Assembly (NCBI RefSeq): GCF_900113645.1
Contig: NZ_FOQC01000001.1
Span: 59,093 to 123,092 of the forward strand
Length of the DNA stretch: 64,000 nucleotides
Direction: 5' to 3'
Source of the DNA: Trichococcus flocculiformis
Lineage (GTDB): Bacteria > Bacillota > Bacilli > Lactobacillales > Aerococcaceae
In this document: positions 17,109-26,802 of the stretch, piece after piece
Numbering within the stretch: position 1 is the stretch's first letter
How the letters are laid out: every line of letters begins with the position of its first letter
Position numbers and translations under genes: made by a program
The notes under the pieces: model-generated
Told to the model about the DNA's origin: nothing
Databases searched by the model: none
The model's input: the letters and a program-made list of their open reading frames with translations, nothing else

Positions 17109-19169
17109 ATGGAAGCGGAAGACAACAAGCAATTGGATATTTATGATCCAGTCGGGGAGTTGCCCCATGTAGGACCGAAGAGGGTTGAGGCGCTGCATTC
17201 GTTGGGCATTGATACGATCTATGATCTGATCACACACTTTCCTTTCCGTTATGAGGACATAAAAGTCAAAACATTGGACGAAATCGAAGATTCGGACAAA
17301 GTGACGCTGAAAGGACAAGTCGTGACGGCTCCGGTCGTCCACCATTACGGTTTTAAAAAAAGCAGGCTATCATTCAAATTAGCCATCGAAGATGCCATCA
17401 TATCGGTTACCTTCTTTAATCAGCCTTACCTGAAACAAAAAATCATGCTTGAGGATGAGGTTGCGATTTTCGGTAAATGGGAACGCGCACGCCAAACTTT
17501 GGCAGGGATGAAGATCCTCGGCAGTTCGAACGGACAGGATGATTATGCCGCCATTTATCATGTCAACAAGACGATCAAACAGCAGACCATCCTGAATCTG
17601 ATCAAACAGGCGATCGAACTTTATTCCTCGGTCATTCCCGAGATACTTCCGCAGCATTTGCAGCAGACTTATCACCTGATGACCCACAGGGAAGCCATCC
17701 GGGCGATGCACTTTCCCAAAAATGATGAAGAATCCGAGCAAGCGAGACGGCAAATCATCTATCAAGAGTTTTTCCTTTACCAAGTGCGCCTGCAGATGCT
17801 GCAGCGGAGCCGCAAAACGAATAACCGAGGCATTCCGATCCTTTATGACGTGGACAAGCTCAAGGGATTCATAGCGACTTTGCCGTTCGAACTTACGGAT
17901 GGGCAAAAGAAGGTCGTCAACGAAATATGCCGGGATCTGCGCAAACCTTATGAAATGAACCGTCTGTTGCAAGGGGATGTCGGCAGCGGCAAGACGATCG
18001 TAGCGGTAATCGCCCTGATGGCTACCGTCCTGGGCGGATACCAAGGGGCTTTCATGGTTCCCACTGAGATTTTGGCGGAACAGCATTATCGCACCTTGCA
18101 GAGTCTGTTCGAATATACTGATGTCTCCGTCGCCCTGCTTACCGGCAGCACGAAGGCAAAGGACCGAAAAGAATTGTTGAACCGGCTTGTATCAGGGGAC
18201 TTGCATATCCTCATCGGGACGCACGCACTGATCCAAGAAGATGTCGTTTTTGCCGACCTGGGCCTGGTCATCACCGATGAGCAGCATCGTTTCGGTGTCC
18301 AGCAAAGGCACAAGCTGAATGAAAAAGGGAACAACCCGAATGTTTTGTATATGACTGCTACGCCGATCCCGAGGACGTTGGCGATAACCACGATGGGCGA
18401 AATGGATGTTTCAGTGCTTGACCAGATGCCTGACGGCAGAAAACCGATCAAAACGATCTGGAACAAATCGGACAAGATCGAAAATGTACTTGAGTTCATT
18501 CGAAAACAGATGGATAATGGACAACAGGCGTACATCATCACGCCTCTGATCGAGAAATCCGAATCGCTGGATGTCAAGAATGCGGAAGATGTGCATCAAG
18601 CCGTGACGGCCTATTACAAAGGAACATACCAAATCGGTCTGTTGCACGGCCGTCTCAAGTCCGAAGAAAAGGATCAGATCATGCGCAGTTTCCAAAACAA
18701 CGAGCTGCAGATCCTGGTATCGACAACAGTCATCGAGGTCGGCCTGAACGTGCCGAATGCGACAGTGATGGTCATCCAAGATGCCGACCGATTCGGATTA
18801 TCGCAACTCCACCAATTGCGTGGTCGAGTGGGCCGGGGAGACAAAGAATCCTATTGCGTGTTGGTTGCCGATCCGAAAACCGATAACGGCAAGGAGCGCA
18901 TGCGCATCATGGTGGAGTCGACTGACGGTTTCTACCTGAGCCAACGGGATTTGGAACTGCGCGGACCGGGTGATCTTTTCGGAAACAAACAATCAGGCTT
19001 GCCCGATTTCAAATCCGGAGATATTGTACGTGATGCCGTCATCCTGGATATTGCGCATAATGACGCTATCCAAATCACACGCGAACCAGACTTTGAAAGC
19101 AATCCAAACTACTTAAGTTTGCGGGAAGCAGTCGAACGCGAAAAAGAGAAGTTGAAGAGACTACAGTGA
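17109..19169 (+). CDS. recG: ATP-dependent DNA helicase RecG
   Basis: RecG reverses forks and processes branched recombination intermediates. A wedge OB domain is N-terminal (DPVGELPHVGPKRVEAL). Helicase motifs follow: GDVGSGKT near residue 289, DEQHRFGV near 390, TATPIPRTL, and STTVIEVGLNVPNA with QLRGRVGRG. I place the start at ATG 17109 (686 residues), because AAAGGAGG precedes it; an upstream in-frame ATG at 17076 has no binding site. The plsX start follows after 27 bases. Confidence 0.97.
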   Translation: MEAEDNKQLDIYDPVGELPHVGPKRVEALHSLGIDTIYDLITHFPFRYEDIKVKTLDEIEDSDKVTLKGQVVTAPVVHHYGFKKSRLSFKLAIEDAIISVTFFNQPYLKQKIMLEDEVAIFGKWERARQTLAGMKILGSSNGQDDYAAIYHVNKTIKQQTILNLIKQAIELYSSVIPEILPQHLQQTYHLMTHREAIRAMHFPKNDEESEQARRQIIYQEFFLYQVRLQMLQRSRKTNNRGIPILYDVDKLKGFIATLPFELTDGQKKVVNEICRDLRKPYEMNRLLQGDVGSGKTIVAVIALMATVLGGYQGAFMVPTEILAEQHYRTLQSLFEYTDVSVALLTGSTKAKDRKELLNRLVSGDLHILIGTHALIQEDVVFADLGLVITDEQHRFGVQQRHKLNEKGNNPNVLYMTATPIPRTLAITTMGEMDVSVLDQMPDGRKPIKTIWNKSDKIENVLEFIRKQMDNGQQAYIITPLIEKSESLDVKNAEDVHQAVTAYYKGTYQIGLLHGRLKSEEKDQIMRSFQNNELQILVSTTVIEVGLNVPNATVMVIQDADRFGLSQLHQLRGRVGRGDKESYCVLVADPKTDNGKERMRIMVESTDGFYLSQRDLELRGPGDLFGNKQSGLPDFKSGDIVRDAVILDIAHNDAIQITREPDFESNPNYLSLREAVEREKEKLKRLQ

Positions 19170-19196
19170 AACTAACAAAAGTGAGGGATACGATTT

Positions 19197-20237
19197 ATGA
19201 AAATCGCTGTCGATGCGATGGGCGGGGATTTTGCGCCACAAGCAATAGTAGAGGGCATTTTAATGGCCAGCAAAGAATTTAATGATCTGGAGTTTTTGCT
19301 TTTTGGCGACGAAGCCAAAATACGTAAGGCTTTAGGGGATCAATATGCCGAAGGTGGAAAAATCACAATCGTGCATACGACCGAAAAGATCGAGAGCGAT
19401 GACGAACCCGTCAAAGCAATCCGTAGAAAAAAACAAGCTTCGATGGTGCTTGCTGCTCAAGCAGTCAAGAACAAGGAGGCCGACGCTTTATTTTCGGCAG
19501 GGAATACCGGTGCGCTTTTGGCAGCCGGATTATTGATCATCGGCCGCATCAAAGGGATCGACAGACCTGGCTTGATGCCGATTCTGCCAGTCATCGGGAA
19601 AGAAAATGGACAATTCCTTTTGATGGATGCTGGCGCAAACGCTGACTGCAAACCGGAGAATATCTACCAGTTCGGCCTTTTGGGCTCGTATTATGCCAAG
19701 TTTGTGCAAGGCATCGAAAATCCAAGAATCGCTTTGTTGAACAATGGTGCCGAAGCAACGAAGGGCAGCGAACTATCCAAAAAAGCCTATGTATTGTTGG
19801 AAGAGGACTCTGAACTCAATTTCACAGGTAATATCGAGGCACGGGAAATTTTGCTTGGCGCTGCGGATGTTGTCGTGACGGACGGATTTACAGGGAATGC
19901 AGTTCTAAAAACAATGGAAGGTACGGCAATGTCCTTGCTGAAGTTGATCAAAACCCAATTGCTTTCAGGCGGTCTGAAGACTAAAATCGGCGGTATGCTG
20001 ATCAAGGATTCCTTTTCGGAGATCAAAGATACGATGGATTATTCGAAGCACGGAGGAGCTGTGCTGTTCGGATTGCGGGCGCCTGTCGTCAAGACACATG
20101 GATCTGCGGACAAAGTCGCTGTCTACCACACAGTGAAACAGATCCGCAAAATCATCAGTTCCCACGTCATTGATGATGTCGTGAAGCACTTTGATGCAAT
20201 GAATGACAAGTCCGTAAACCAAATCCAGCCAAAATAA
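19197..20237 (+). CDS. plsX: Phosphate acyltransferase PlsX
   Basis: PlsX converts acyl-ACP and phosphate to acyl-phosphate for glycerolipid synthesis and associates peripherally with the membrane. MKIAVDAMGGDFAP, SAGNTGALLAAGLLIIGRI, MDAGANADCKPENI and VTDGFTGNAVLKTMEG are diagnostic. Length (346) is normal. fapR, which often precedes plsX, and fabD/fabG, which often follow it, are absent, so acpP comes directly next. Confidence 0.97.
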   Translation: MKIAVDAMGGDFAPQAIVEGILMASKEFNDLEFLLFGDEAKIRKALGDQYAEGGKITIVHTTEKIESDDEPVKAIRRKKQASMVLAAQAVKNKEADALFSAGNTGALLAAGLLIIGRIKGIDRPGLMPILPVIGKENGQFLLMDAGANADCKPENIYQFGLLGSYYAKFVQGIENPRIALLNNGAEATKGSELSKKAYVLLEEDSELNFTGNIEAREILLGAADVVVTDGFTGNAVLKTMEGTAMSLLKLIKTQLLSGGLKTKIGGMLIKDSFSEIKDTMDYSKHGGAVLFGLRAPVVKTHGSADKVAVYHTVKQIRKIISSHVIDDVVKHFDAMNDKSVNQIQPK

Positions 20238-20244
20238 AAAAATG

Positions 20245-20273
20245 TAGACAAAAGATTGGCATATGGGTAGAAT
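20245..20273 (+). promoter_or_regulatory. acpP promoter
   Basis: TAGACA and TAGAAT are 17 bases apart, starting just after the plsX stop. Transcription would begin near 20280, immediately before the perfect inverted repeat at 20286-20316. Confidence 0.65.
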
Positions 20274-20285
20274 AGATGTGAGCCT

Positions 20286-20316
20286 TTACAAAATATTTCC
20301 AGTAAATATTTTGTAA
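20286..20316 (+). promoter_or_regulatory. Perfect inverted repeat in the acpP leader
   Basis: TTACAAAATATTT and AAATATTTTGTAA are perfect 13-base arms around a 5-base CCAGT loop. It lies between the acpP promoter and GGAGGTG. There is no T-run, so it is not a standard terminator. It could be an operator or an mRNA 5' stem. Confidence 0.7.
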
Positions 20317-20348
20317 TTGGTTATGGAACGATAATGGAGGTGTAACGC

Positions 20349-20588
20349 TTGGCAGATACAACTACTTTTGAGCGAGTAGCCAAGATGGTTATTGAACGAT
20401 TCGGTGTCGATGAAGCAAAGGTTACGAGAGAGTTGACTTTCCAAAACGACCTTGGAGCAGACTCATTGGATATTGTTGAACTAGTTATGGAGCTGGAAGA
20501 TGTCTTTGCTGTGCAGATTTCCGATGAAGATGCTGAGAAGATAATCACAGTAGGGGATGCAGTTGACTACATCGATTCTCAAAAATAA
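20349..20588 (+). CDS. acpP: Acyl carrier protein
   Basis: This 79-residue ACP has the phosphopantetheine-attachment serine in [17 protein letters not shown]. It carries growing chains for fatty acid synthesis and donates acyl groups to PlsX. The start is TTG 20349 after GGAGGTG. It follows plsX but has its own promoter and leader hairpin and its own terminator. Confidence 0.96.
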   Translation: MADTTTFERVAKMVIERFGVDEAKVTRELTFQNDLGADSLDIVELVMELEDVFAVQISDEDAEKIITVGDAVDYIDSQK

Positions 20589-20610
20589 GGATCGCAATAA
20601 TTTAACGACA

Positions 20611-20654
20611 AAAGCAACATTGACGGTTCTCCAATGCCAATGTTGCTTTTTTTT
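20611..20654 (+). terminator. Intrinsic terminator after acpP
   Basis: AAAGCAACATTG pairs with CAATGTTGCTTT across a 15-base loop, followed by TTTTT. It marks the point where the peptide transporter operon has been placed between acpP and rnc. Confidence 0.88.
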
Positions 20655-20797
20655 CAGGCCAAGATGGATGATTATGGCAGAAATATGAAATGAATTAAAA
20701 ATGGATGAAATGGCGGTTGTTTTTGGATGTGCTTAAACGTATAATGTTAGAAGATATTTCCTCAAGTTTGTTATATAGGTATGAGAGGGGGCGCACG

Positions 20798-21811
20798 ATG
20801 GGAAATGGAAGACCTTTGTTGGAGATAAATGCTTTGCATACTGCATTCCATATGCAGGATAACTATTATGATGCAGTCGACGATGTTTCCTTCAGTCTGG
20901 AAAAAAATGAAATTTTAGCGATTGTAGGAGAGTCCGGCTGCGGGAAAAGTACCCTCGCAACAACGATCGTCGGACTCCATAATAAGGTGAATACGCGGAT
21001 TTCGGGAGAGATCATCTATCAGAACCTGAATCTCATCGATCTGAATGAGACGCTCTACAATCGCATAAGAGGAAACGACATCGGGATGGTTTTTCAAGAT
21101 CCTCTATCGGCCCTCAATCCTTTGATGACGGTGAGCGAACAGATAGAAGAAGTGCTGCTTTATCATTCCAAGATGACAAAAGAGGAGCGTGAGCTGCGTG
21201 TGTGCGAACTATTGACCCAAGTTAAGGTGGATGATCCGAACGCAACGGCCGCTCGCTACCCGCATGAGCTGTCTTGGGAAGCGCGCCAGCGGGTTGGAAT
21301 CGCCATCGCAATTGCTTGTGAGCCTCCAATCATCATCGCAGATGAACCGACGACTTCTTTGGATGTAACTGTGCAAGCTCGAATATTGGATTTATTGAGC
21401 GAGGTGAGGGACGAAACGGGTGCCGGAATCATCTTGATTACCCATGATTTGGGTGTCGTAGCCGAGATTGCGGATAGGGTCGCTGTCATGTACGCAGGGC
21501 AAATTGTTGAATCGGCCGGTGTTGTCGATCTTTTTACGGATCCAAAGCATCCTTATACCCGATCTTTGTTGCGCTCGATGCCGCAAATGAACGAGACGTG
21601 CGATCCGGATGCTGGAGAACTCTATGTGATCCAAGGGGATGTTCCATCTTTGCAACAGTTGCCAAAAAAGGGCTGCCGTTTTGCCGAGCGAATTCCTTGG
21701 GTCCCGTTTTCTGCACATGAGGAGTCACCAAAAATGCATGAGGTTTCCAAAGGTCATTTTGTCAGATGCACGTGCCATGAGTCCTTCCAGTTTGAAGGGG
21801 AGAGTGATTAA
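20798..21811 (+). CDS. oppD: Peptide ABC transporter ATPase (OppD/DppD type) with altered signature motif
   Basis: This 337-residue ATPase is one of two that would energise import of peptides. Walker A GESGCGKST is at residues 44-52, the Q-loop is VFQDPLSALNPLM, Walker B is IIIADEPT, and the C-terminal part has the peptide-transporter extension. The signature expected as LSGGMRQR reads LSWEARQR (158-165), so both glycines are lost. The C-terminal cysteine-rich motif is also thinned out (CRFAERIPWVPFS). GAGAGGGGG precedes ATG 20798. The fold is intact. Whether this site still works is uncertain, though asymmetric ABC pairs tolerate one degenerate site. Confidence 0.9.
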   Translation: MGNGRPLLEINALHTAFHMQDNYYDAVDDVSFSLEKNEILAIVGESGCGKSTLATTIVGLHNKVNTRISGEIIYQNLNLIDLNETLYNRIRGNDIGMVFQDPLSALNPLMTVSEQIEEVLLYHSKMTKEERELRVCELLTQVKVDDPNATAARYPHELSWEARQRVGIAIAIACEPPIIIADEPTTSLDVTVQARILDLLSEVRDETGAGIILITHDLGVVAEIADRVAVMYAGQIVESAGVVDLFTDPKHPYTRSLLRSMPQMNETCDPDAGELYVIQGDVPSLQQLPKKGCRFAERIPWVPFSAHEESPKMHEVSKGHFVRCTCHESFQFEGESD

Positions 21812-21812
21812 G

Positions 21813-22754
21813 ATGGGACACTTGGAAATCAAAAATTTGAAGGTTCATTACCCGATCAAGAGCGACTTCTTATTCAAGAAAAAGAGCCTTGCAGCAGTTG
21901 ACGGCATTAGTCTGTTGATGGAAGAAGGGAAAAATTACGGTTTAGTGGGGGAATCAGGGTCCGGCAAGTCCACAGTCGGAAGAGCGATTGTCGGGTTGGA
22001 GCGGATCACTGCCGGTCAAATCATTTATGAAGGCATTGACGTGACCGCTGCAATAAGAAAAAGAAAATCGCCCCACAAACGAAATATCCAGATGATTTTT
22101 CAGGATTCGAGTGCAAGCTTGAACCCCAAAAAATCAATCGGACAAATCATTTCCGAACCTTTGCATAATTTTGAGCAGTTTTCCCTGCAGGAGGAGAAGA
22201 AACGGGTCCTGGAACTACTGGAAATGGTAGGTTTGCCGGAAGATGCACTGCAAAGGTATCCTCACGAATTCACCGGGGGTCAAAGACAACGCATTGCGTT
22301 GGCACGAGCGGTTGCGCTGCGGCCAAAATTTGTCATAGCTGATGAACCCATTTCAGTATTGGACCTGTCCGTTCAGGCGCAAGTGCTGAATTACATGAAA
22401 CGCATCCAGGAAGAGTACAAACTCAGTTATCTTTTCATTTCCCATGACCTTGGCGTCGTGAAACAGATGTGTGATGAGTTGGCAATCATGTACCGAGGAA
22501 GGTTCGTGGAATACGGAGACAAGCAAGACATCTATCGAAATCCTCAACATATCTATACGAAAAGACTCCTTTCCGCAATTCCGAATTTGGATCCAGGCAA
22601 TCGGGAGTTACATAAGCGTCTACGGCGGGAAATAGAATCAGAATACGAACAAAGTATGGCGAGCTATCTGGCAAAGGACGGTCGTATCAGCGACTTGGTC
22701 CCATTTTCGGAAACGCATCGGGTTGCCGTTAAACCATCGAAGGGGGAGTGGTAG
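21813..22754 (+). CDS. oppF: Peptide ABC transporter ATPase (OppF/DppF type)
   Basis: This is the second ATPase of the transporter, 313 residues. Walker A is GESGSGKST, the Q-loop region is MIFQDSSASLNPKK, the signature is FTGGQRQR (a mild variant of FSGGQRQR), and Walker B is FVIADEPIS. Its start is one base after the oppD stop, so the two are translated together. Its intact signature contrasts with that of OppD. Confidence 0.93.
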   Translation: MGHLEIKNLKVHYPIKSDFLFKKKSLAAVDGISLLMEEGKNYGLVGESGSGKSTVGRAIVGLERITAGQIIYEGIDVTAAIRKRKSPHKRNIQMIFQDSSASLNPKKSIGQIISEPLHNFEQFSLQEEKKRVLELLEMVGLPEDALQRYPHEFTGGQRQRIALARAVALRPKFVIADEPISVLDLSVQAQVLNYMKRIQEEYKLSYLFISHDLGVVKQMCDELAIMYRGRFVEYGDKQDIYRNPQHIYTKRLLSAIPNLDPGNRELHKRLRREIESEYEQSMASYLAKDGRISDLVPFSETHRVAVKPSKGEW

Positions 22755-22756
22755 CC

Positions 22757-23704
22757 ATGTGGAACAAAATTCTGAGACGCTCCTTGCTTATCATTCCGCA
22801 ATTGCTGGCGTTCAGCTTGTTGGTGTTTGCGTTGGCACAATGGATGCCAGGAGATCCGTTGACTGGGCGCATCATCCAGGGGATGGATCAGGGCAGCATG
22901 ACCGCAACTCTGGGTAACCCTTGGTATGTTCGTTATCTGCAGTGGATCGGGAATATGCTCAACGGGGATTTTGGCCTCAGTTATACCTACTTGATGCCTG
23001 TGGAAGTTCTGATAGGCGCGCGGCTGAGTAACACACTTTTTTTAGCAACGGTCTCTCTTTTGTTGTCTTACTTGATCGCAGTTCCGCTTGGCATTTATGC
23101 AGGACGTTCTAATGACTCCATGGGTGATAAAGTCATTCGGTTATTGAACAGCATCAGTTTTGCCTTGCCCATTTTTATTGTAGCCTTGGTGTTGGTTTGG
23201 CTTTTTGGATTCAAACTGGAATTATTTCCGACGCGGGGGATGCCGTTGTTGCCGGAATCTCAGAGTGCGATTGTCTCTATTTGGAACAGGCTCTATCACG
23301 TAGTCTTACCGGCATTGACTTTTGCCCTCTCGGCATCCGCAGGCAATATCCAACGGTTAAGATCAGGCATCATCGAAGCCAAACAAGAAGATTATGTACT
23401 GACAGCCCGCTCGAAAGGCGTTCCGGAGAGCATGGTTTATCGGAAGCACATTTTTAGGAAAGCGAGTATGCCGGTAACGTCTCTGTTCGGCTATGACATT
23501 ACCGGTTTCATTGGGAGCAGTATTTTTATCGAGTACATCTTCTCCTACCCGGGGATTGGCCGATTGTTCATCAGTTCTTTAGAATCACGCGATTTCAGTG
23601 TCATCGTTGTCTTGTTGCTGACTTATGGGCTGGCTGCTTTGGTTGGCACCTTAGTATCTGACATCATTTTGACCATTGCGGATCCGCGCGTCAGGATGAG
23701 GTAG
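22757..23704 (+). CDS. oppB: Peptide ABC transporter permease (OppB type)
   Basis: This 315-residue membrane permease has an N-terminal helix (LLIIPQLLAFSLLVFALAQW), then MPGDPL, and about five further membrane segments. The EAA-like coupling loop reads EDYVLTARSKGVPESMVYRKH. I use ATG 22757 after AGGGGGAG; the GTG at 22748 lies on the binding site. It forms the pore with OppC. Confidence 0.93.
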   Translation: MWNKILRRSLLIIPQLLAFSLLVFALAQWMPGDPLTGRIIQGMDQGSMTATLGNPWYVRYLQWIGNMLNGDFGLSYTYLMPVEVLIGARLSNTLFLATVSLLLSYLIAVPLGIYAGRSNDSMGDKVIRLLNSISFALPIFIVALVLVWLFGFKLELFPTRGMPLLPESQSAIVSIWNRLYHVVLPALTFALSASAGNIQRLRSGIIEAKQEDYVLTARSKGVPESMVYRKHIFRKASMPVTSLFGYDITGFIGSSIFIEYIFSYPGIGRLFISSLESRDFSVIVVLLLTYGLAALVGTLVSDIILTIADPRVRMR

Positions 23705-23724
23705 TAAAAGTAAAAAGGGGGGAT

Positions 23725-24699
23725 ATGTTGAATACGGAGGAAGAAAAGAAAGCAGGAAGAATGGAAGAGCTGAAGACGGAGATAGCTTCCTTTGCGGCAG
23801 GAGAGAACCGTTCGAGCCACGAAATGAATGAGGAAACAAGGACGGTTGTCGATTTCCGCAGTTTGCTGAAAGAATTCCGAAAAGATAAGTTGGCGGTTAT
23901 TGCTTTAGGAACGCTCAGTTTACTCTTGCTACTGGTTTTTGTGGGATCCATTTTTTTTGATGCGAGCCAAGTCATGCAGGTAGATCTATTGAACAGGTAC
24001 GCCTCACCGGGCAAAGGACATCTGTTGGGTACGGACGAAGCGGGACGGGATGTGCTGGGGCAGCTGTTGCTGGGAGCCCGCACCTCACTGATGGCGGGCA
24101 CCGCTGTGACAGCCCTGAATGGATTCATCGGAATCGGATTGGGTCTGCTTTCCGGCTATTACGGCGGTTTATTGGATAGACTGCTCATGCGCTTTATAGA
24201 TTTCATCATGGTACTCCCGGCAAGTGTGCTGGTTCTCGTGCTGATGACCACCCTATCGGAGTACAATCTCTTTACGTTCATTTTACTTATGAGCGCATTT
24301 AGTTGGGCAGGGAAATCAAAGGTTTTTCGAAACCGAACGCAATCTGAAACCAAACGTGACTATGTGCGGGCATCCAAAACAGCAGGGACAAACGACTTGC
24401 TGATCATGTTCCGTGAAATCTTGCCTAATTTTGGTTCACTTGTCATCATCAACACGACTATGTCATTGGCAAGGAATATCGGGATGGAAACAGGTTTGAG
24501 TTTTTTGGGTTTTGGGTTGCCGTCAACCGTGCCAAGCCTTGGCAATTTGTTACGTTATGCAATCTCTCCGACCGTCTTTGAGAACTACTTATGGGTATGG
24601 TTACCAGCATCCACATTCATCTTTGCAATGTTGTTGTGCATCATTTATGTCGGACAGGCATTGCGGCGTGCGGCCGATGCTAAACAAATGCAAGCATAA
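23725..24699 (+). CDS. oppC: Peptide ABC transporter permease (OppC type)
   Basis: This 324-residue permease has a long polar N-terminal tail of about 55 residues before the first helix (LAVIALGTLSLLLLLVFVG). The OppC hallmark HLLGTDEAGRDVLGQLLLGAR follows, then the coupling loop RDYVRASKTAGTNDLLIM. An AAAAGGGGGG site precedes the ATG. The N-terminal tail is longer than in many homologues. Confidence 0.93.
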   Translation: MLNTEEEKKAGRMEELKTEIASFAAGENRSSHEMNEETRTVVDFRSLLKEFRKDKLAVIALGTLSLLLLLVFVGSIFFDASQVMQVDLLNRYASPGKGHLLGTDEAGRDVLGQLLLGARTSLMAGTAVTALNGFIGIGLGLLSGYYGGLLDRLLMRFIDFIMVLPASVLVLVLMTTLSEYNLFTFILLMSAFSWAGKSKVFRNRTQSETKRDYVRASKTAGTNDLLIMFREILPNFGSLVIINTTMSLARNIGMETGLSFLGFGLPSTVPSLGNLLRYAISPTVFENYLWVWLPASTFIFAMLLCIIYVGQALRRAADAKQMQA

Positions 24700-24713
24700 T
24701 AAGGAGGATGAGA

Positions 24714-26486
24714 ATGCTTAATAAAATGATTGTATCGTTCTTCTTGGCTGCGTTGCTGGGTGGTTGCGGAAATGAGAACATTCTATCGGAAACGGATGGG
24801 AACGTGTCCGATTCATCCGTTGTCATACAGGAATTCGACACTGTCATGAACAACGACGATCCTGCCATCACCGGAGGAATGTTGAAATACGCGCTGGTTG
24901 CTGAATCTTCCTTCCAGGGTATCTTCAACCCGGTTTTTTCTGAAGATTCTTATGACGAGGAACTAATGGGCTTATCACATGAATCCATCTTTTCTTATGA
25001 TGAGGATTTCCAGCTTACCCAGGCCGGCATGGCCACTTTTGTTGTAAATGAAAATTTAAAAACAGTGTCGATCACTTTGCAGGATAATCTGAAGTGGTCT
25101 GACGGAGCGGCACTCACGGTAGATGATATTCTTTATGCCTATGAAGTAATCGGGCATCCGGACTATCCCGGTTCTCTTTATGGAGAGGCCTTTGCGAATG
25201 TTCTGGGCATGACCGAGTATCATGAAGGTACGGCTGATGCGATCAGCGGAATCGAAGTTTTGGATGATACGCACCTCACCATTGCTTTTAAAGAATTGAA
25301 TCCATCCATTTTTCAGGCCGGAGGAGCCTTATGGAGTCAACCGCTGCCGAGGCACCAAATTGAAAGTATCCCTGTTTCGAAAATGGCTGGCTCCGCTCAA
25401 CTGCGTGAACAACCTGTTGGGACAGGTCCATTTCGGGTCAAAGAAATCGTTCCGGGAGAGTCGGTCCTTTTTGAAGCCAATGAATATTATTGGAAAGGGA
25501 AACCGAAGTTGGATCATATCCTCGTGGAAGTTGTGGGTTCGGCGACGATTGTATCCGAAATGGAAGCGGGGAATTATGACGTCGCAATCATGCCGACGAG
25601 TTCTTACGAAACCTATAAAGATTTTGATAATATAACCTTGCTGGGCAGAGAAGAATTGGCGACAACCTATATCGGGTTCAAATTAGGATCCCGAGATGTT
25701 GAAGCCGGCGACAACAGCCTGAATCTGAGTTCCAAAATGGCGGATGCGGCATTGCGGCAAGCGATGGCATATGCGCTCGATAACGAATTTGTCGCTGCGG
25801 TCCTTTTCGATGGGCTGCGGCAACCGGCAAACGGTATGATTCCATCCGTATTCGAAGGCGTCAGTGCTGATGAGGCGGTTGGCTTCAGTTATGATCCGGA
25901 GAAGGCTGCAAGTCTGTTGGATGAGGCTGGCTATCTGGACAATGACGGCGATGGTTTCCGGGAAACGCCGGAGGGAGAGCAACTCGAAATCAACTTTGCG
26001 GCAGTTTCAGGGGGAGATGCGGCTGAGACCGTTGTTGCTTACTATATCCAACAATGGCAAGAAATCGGTTTGAATGTCTCGCTCGCCACGGGTAGATTGA
26101 TTGAATACCAGAAGTTTCATGATATGCTTGCCTCCGATGATTCGTCTATTGATGCCTATCAGGCAACTTGGGACATAGGCATGGATCCTAATCCGACCGA
26201 AATGTTCAGCGGCACAAGTGCTCTCAACTACACCCGCTGGTCCAGCGAAAAGAATGATTTTTTGGTAGATCAGCTCAACGTTGCGGGTGCTTTGGATAAA
26301 AATGCGCGTATGCGGATCTACCGACAATGGCAGGCGTTGCTGTTCGAGGAAGCACCTGTCATCCCTACTTTCTGGCAGACACAGATTTTTGCCGTCAACA
26401 ACCGCGTAAAGAACTTCAATATCCGTTATGGTGCAACCAGAGGATGGGAAACCATCGAACTGACATCGGAAGAACCTGTCCGGTAA
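24714..26486 (+). CDS. oppA: Peptide-binding lipoprotein (OppA/DppA type)
   Basis: This extracellular solute-binding protein delivers peptides to OppBC. A short lipoprotein signal (FFLAALLGGC) has its lipidated cysteine at residue 18. The SBP family 5 fold follows: LQDNLKWSDGAALTVDDILYA, then GTGPFRV and ALRQAMAYALDNEFV. I choose ATG 24714, six bases after AAGGAGG; ATG 24708 overlaps that site. It ends the D-F-B-C-A operon, with the binding protein last rather than first. Confidence 0.94.
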   Translation: MLNKMIVSFFLAALLGGCGNENILSETDGNVSDSSVVIQEFDTVMNNDDPAITGGMLKYALVAESSFQGIFNPVFSEDSYDEELMGLSHESIFSYDEDFQLTQAGMATFVVNENLKTVSITLQDNLKWSDGAALTVDDILYAYEVIGHPDYPGSLYGEAFANVLGMTEYHEGTADAISGIEVLDDTHLTIAFKELNPSIFQAGGALWSQPLPRHQIESIPVSKMAGSAQLREQPVGTGPFRVKEIVPGESVLFEANEYYWKGKPKLDHILVEVVGSATIVSEMEAGNYDVAIMPTSSYETYKDFDNITLLGREELATTYIGFKLGSRDVEAGDNSLNLSSKMADAALRQAMAYALDNEFVAAVLFDGLRQPANGMIPSVFEGVSADEAVGFSYDPEKAASLLDEAGYLDNDGDGFRETPEGEQLEINFAAVSGGDAAETVVAYYIQQWQEIGLNVSLATGRLIEYQKFHDMLASDDSSIDAYQATWDIGMDPNPTEMFSGTSALNYTRWSSEKNDFLVDQLNVAGALDKNARMRIYRQWQALLFEEAPVIPTFWQTQIFAVNNRVKNFNIRYGATRGWETIELTSEEPVR

Positions 26487-26517
26487 TGTGCATGCAAACA
26501 AAATTTCTTAAATGAGC

Positions 26518-26549
26518 AAGGGCCGGACTTTTGTCCAGGCCTTTTTTTT
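26518..26549 (+). terminator. Intrinsic terminator after oppA
   Basis: GGCC-GGAC and GTCC-A-GGCC form the stem with a TTTT loop and a run of eight Ts. Repeat copy 2 begins nine bases after the T-run. Confidence 0.9.
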
Positions 26550-26724
26550 CAGCATGGAGGAATTTATAAAATTTGTTCAACTCAAAAGTGCATCACCGTA
26601 GGTGTTTCACAAGTTTGGAAAATGTCTCATGCATCAAAAATGATGTCCAGCTTCACGGGTTAGCCCTTCGGAAAGAAGAACAAGGAACCTCTTGTCTCTG
26701 CGAGCCAAGACATACTGTTCGACT

Positions 26725-26802
26725 TGTCATGGTTCTTGCCATCTTTGATGGCTTAGAAACATGATACAACTGACCGGTACGGTCACGTTGATTCCTTTGT
26801 TT
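26725..26802 (+). repeat. Hairpin module A inside repeat copy 2
   Basis: This insert of about 78 bases is related to module B (26925-26999). It has outer arms TGTCATG (26725-26731) and CATGATACA (26760-26768). An inner stem pairs GCCATC (26738-26743) with GATGGC (26747-26752), and a second hairpin pairs TGACCG with CGGTCA (26771-26785). In copy 1 the same place holds a 14-base hairpin. Confidence 0.75.

Noticed and set aside
26573..26764. Short open frame inside repeat copy 2
   Set aside because: It crosses a module boundary, is not conserved and has no ribosome binding site.
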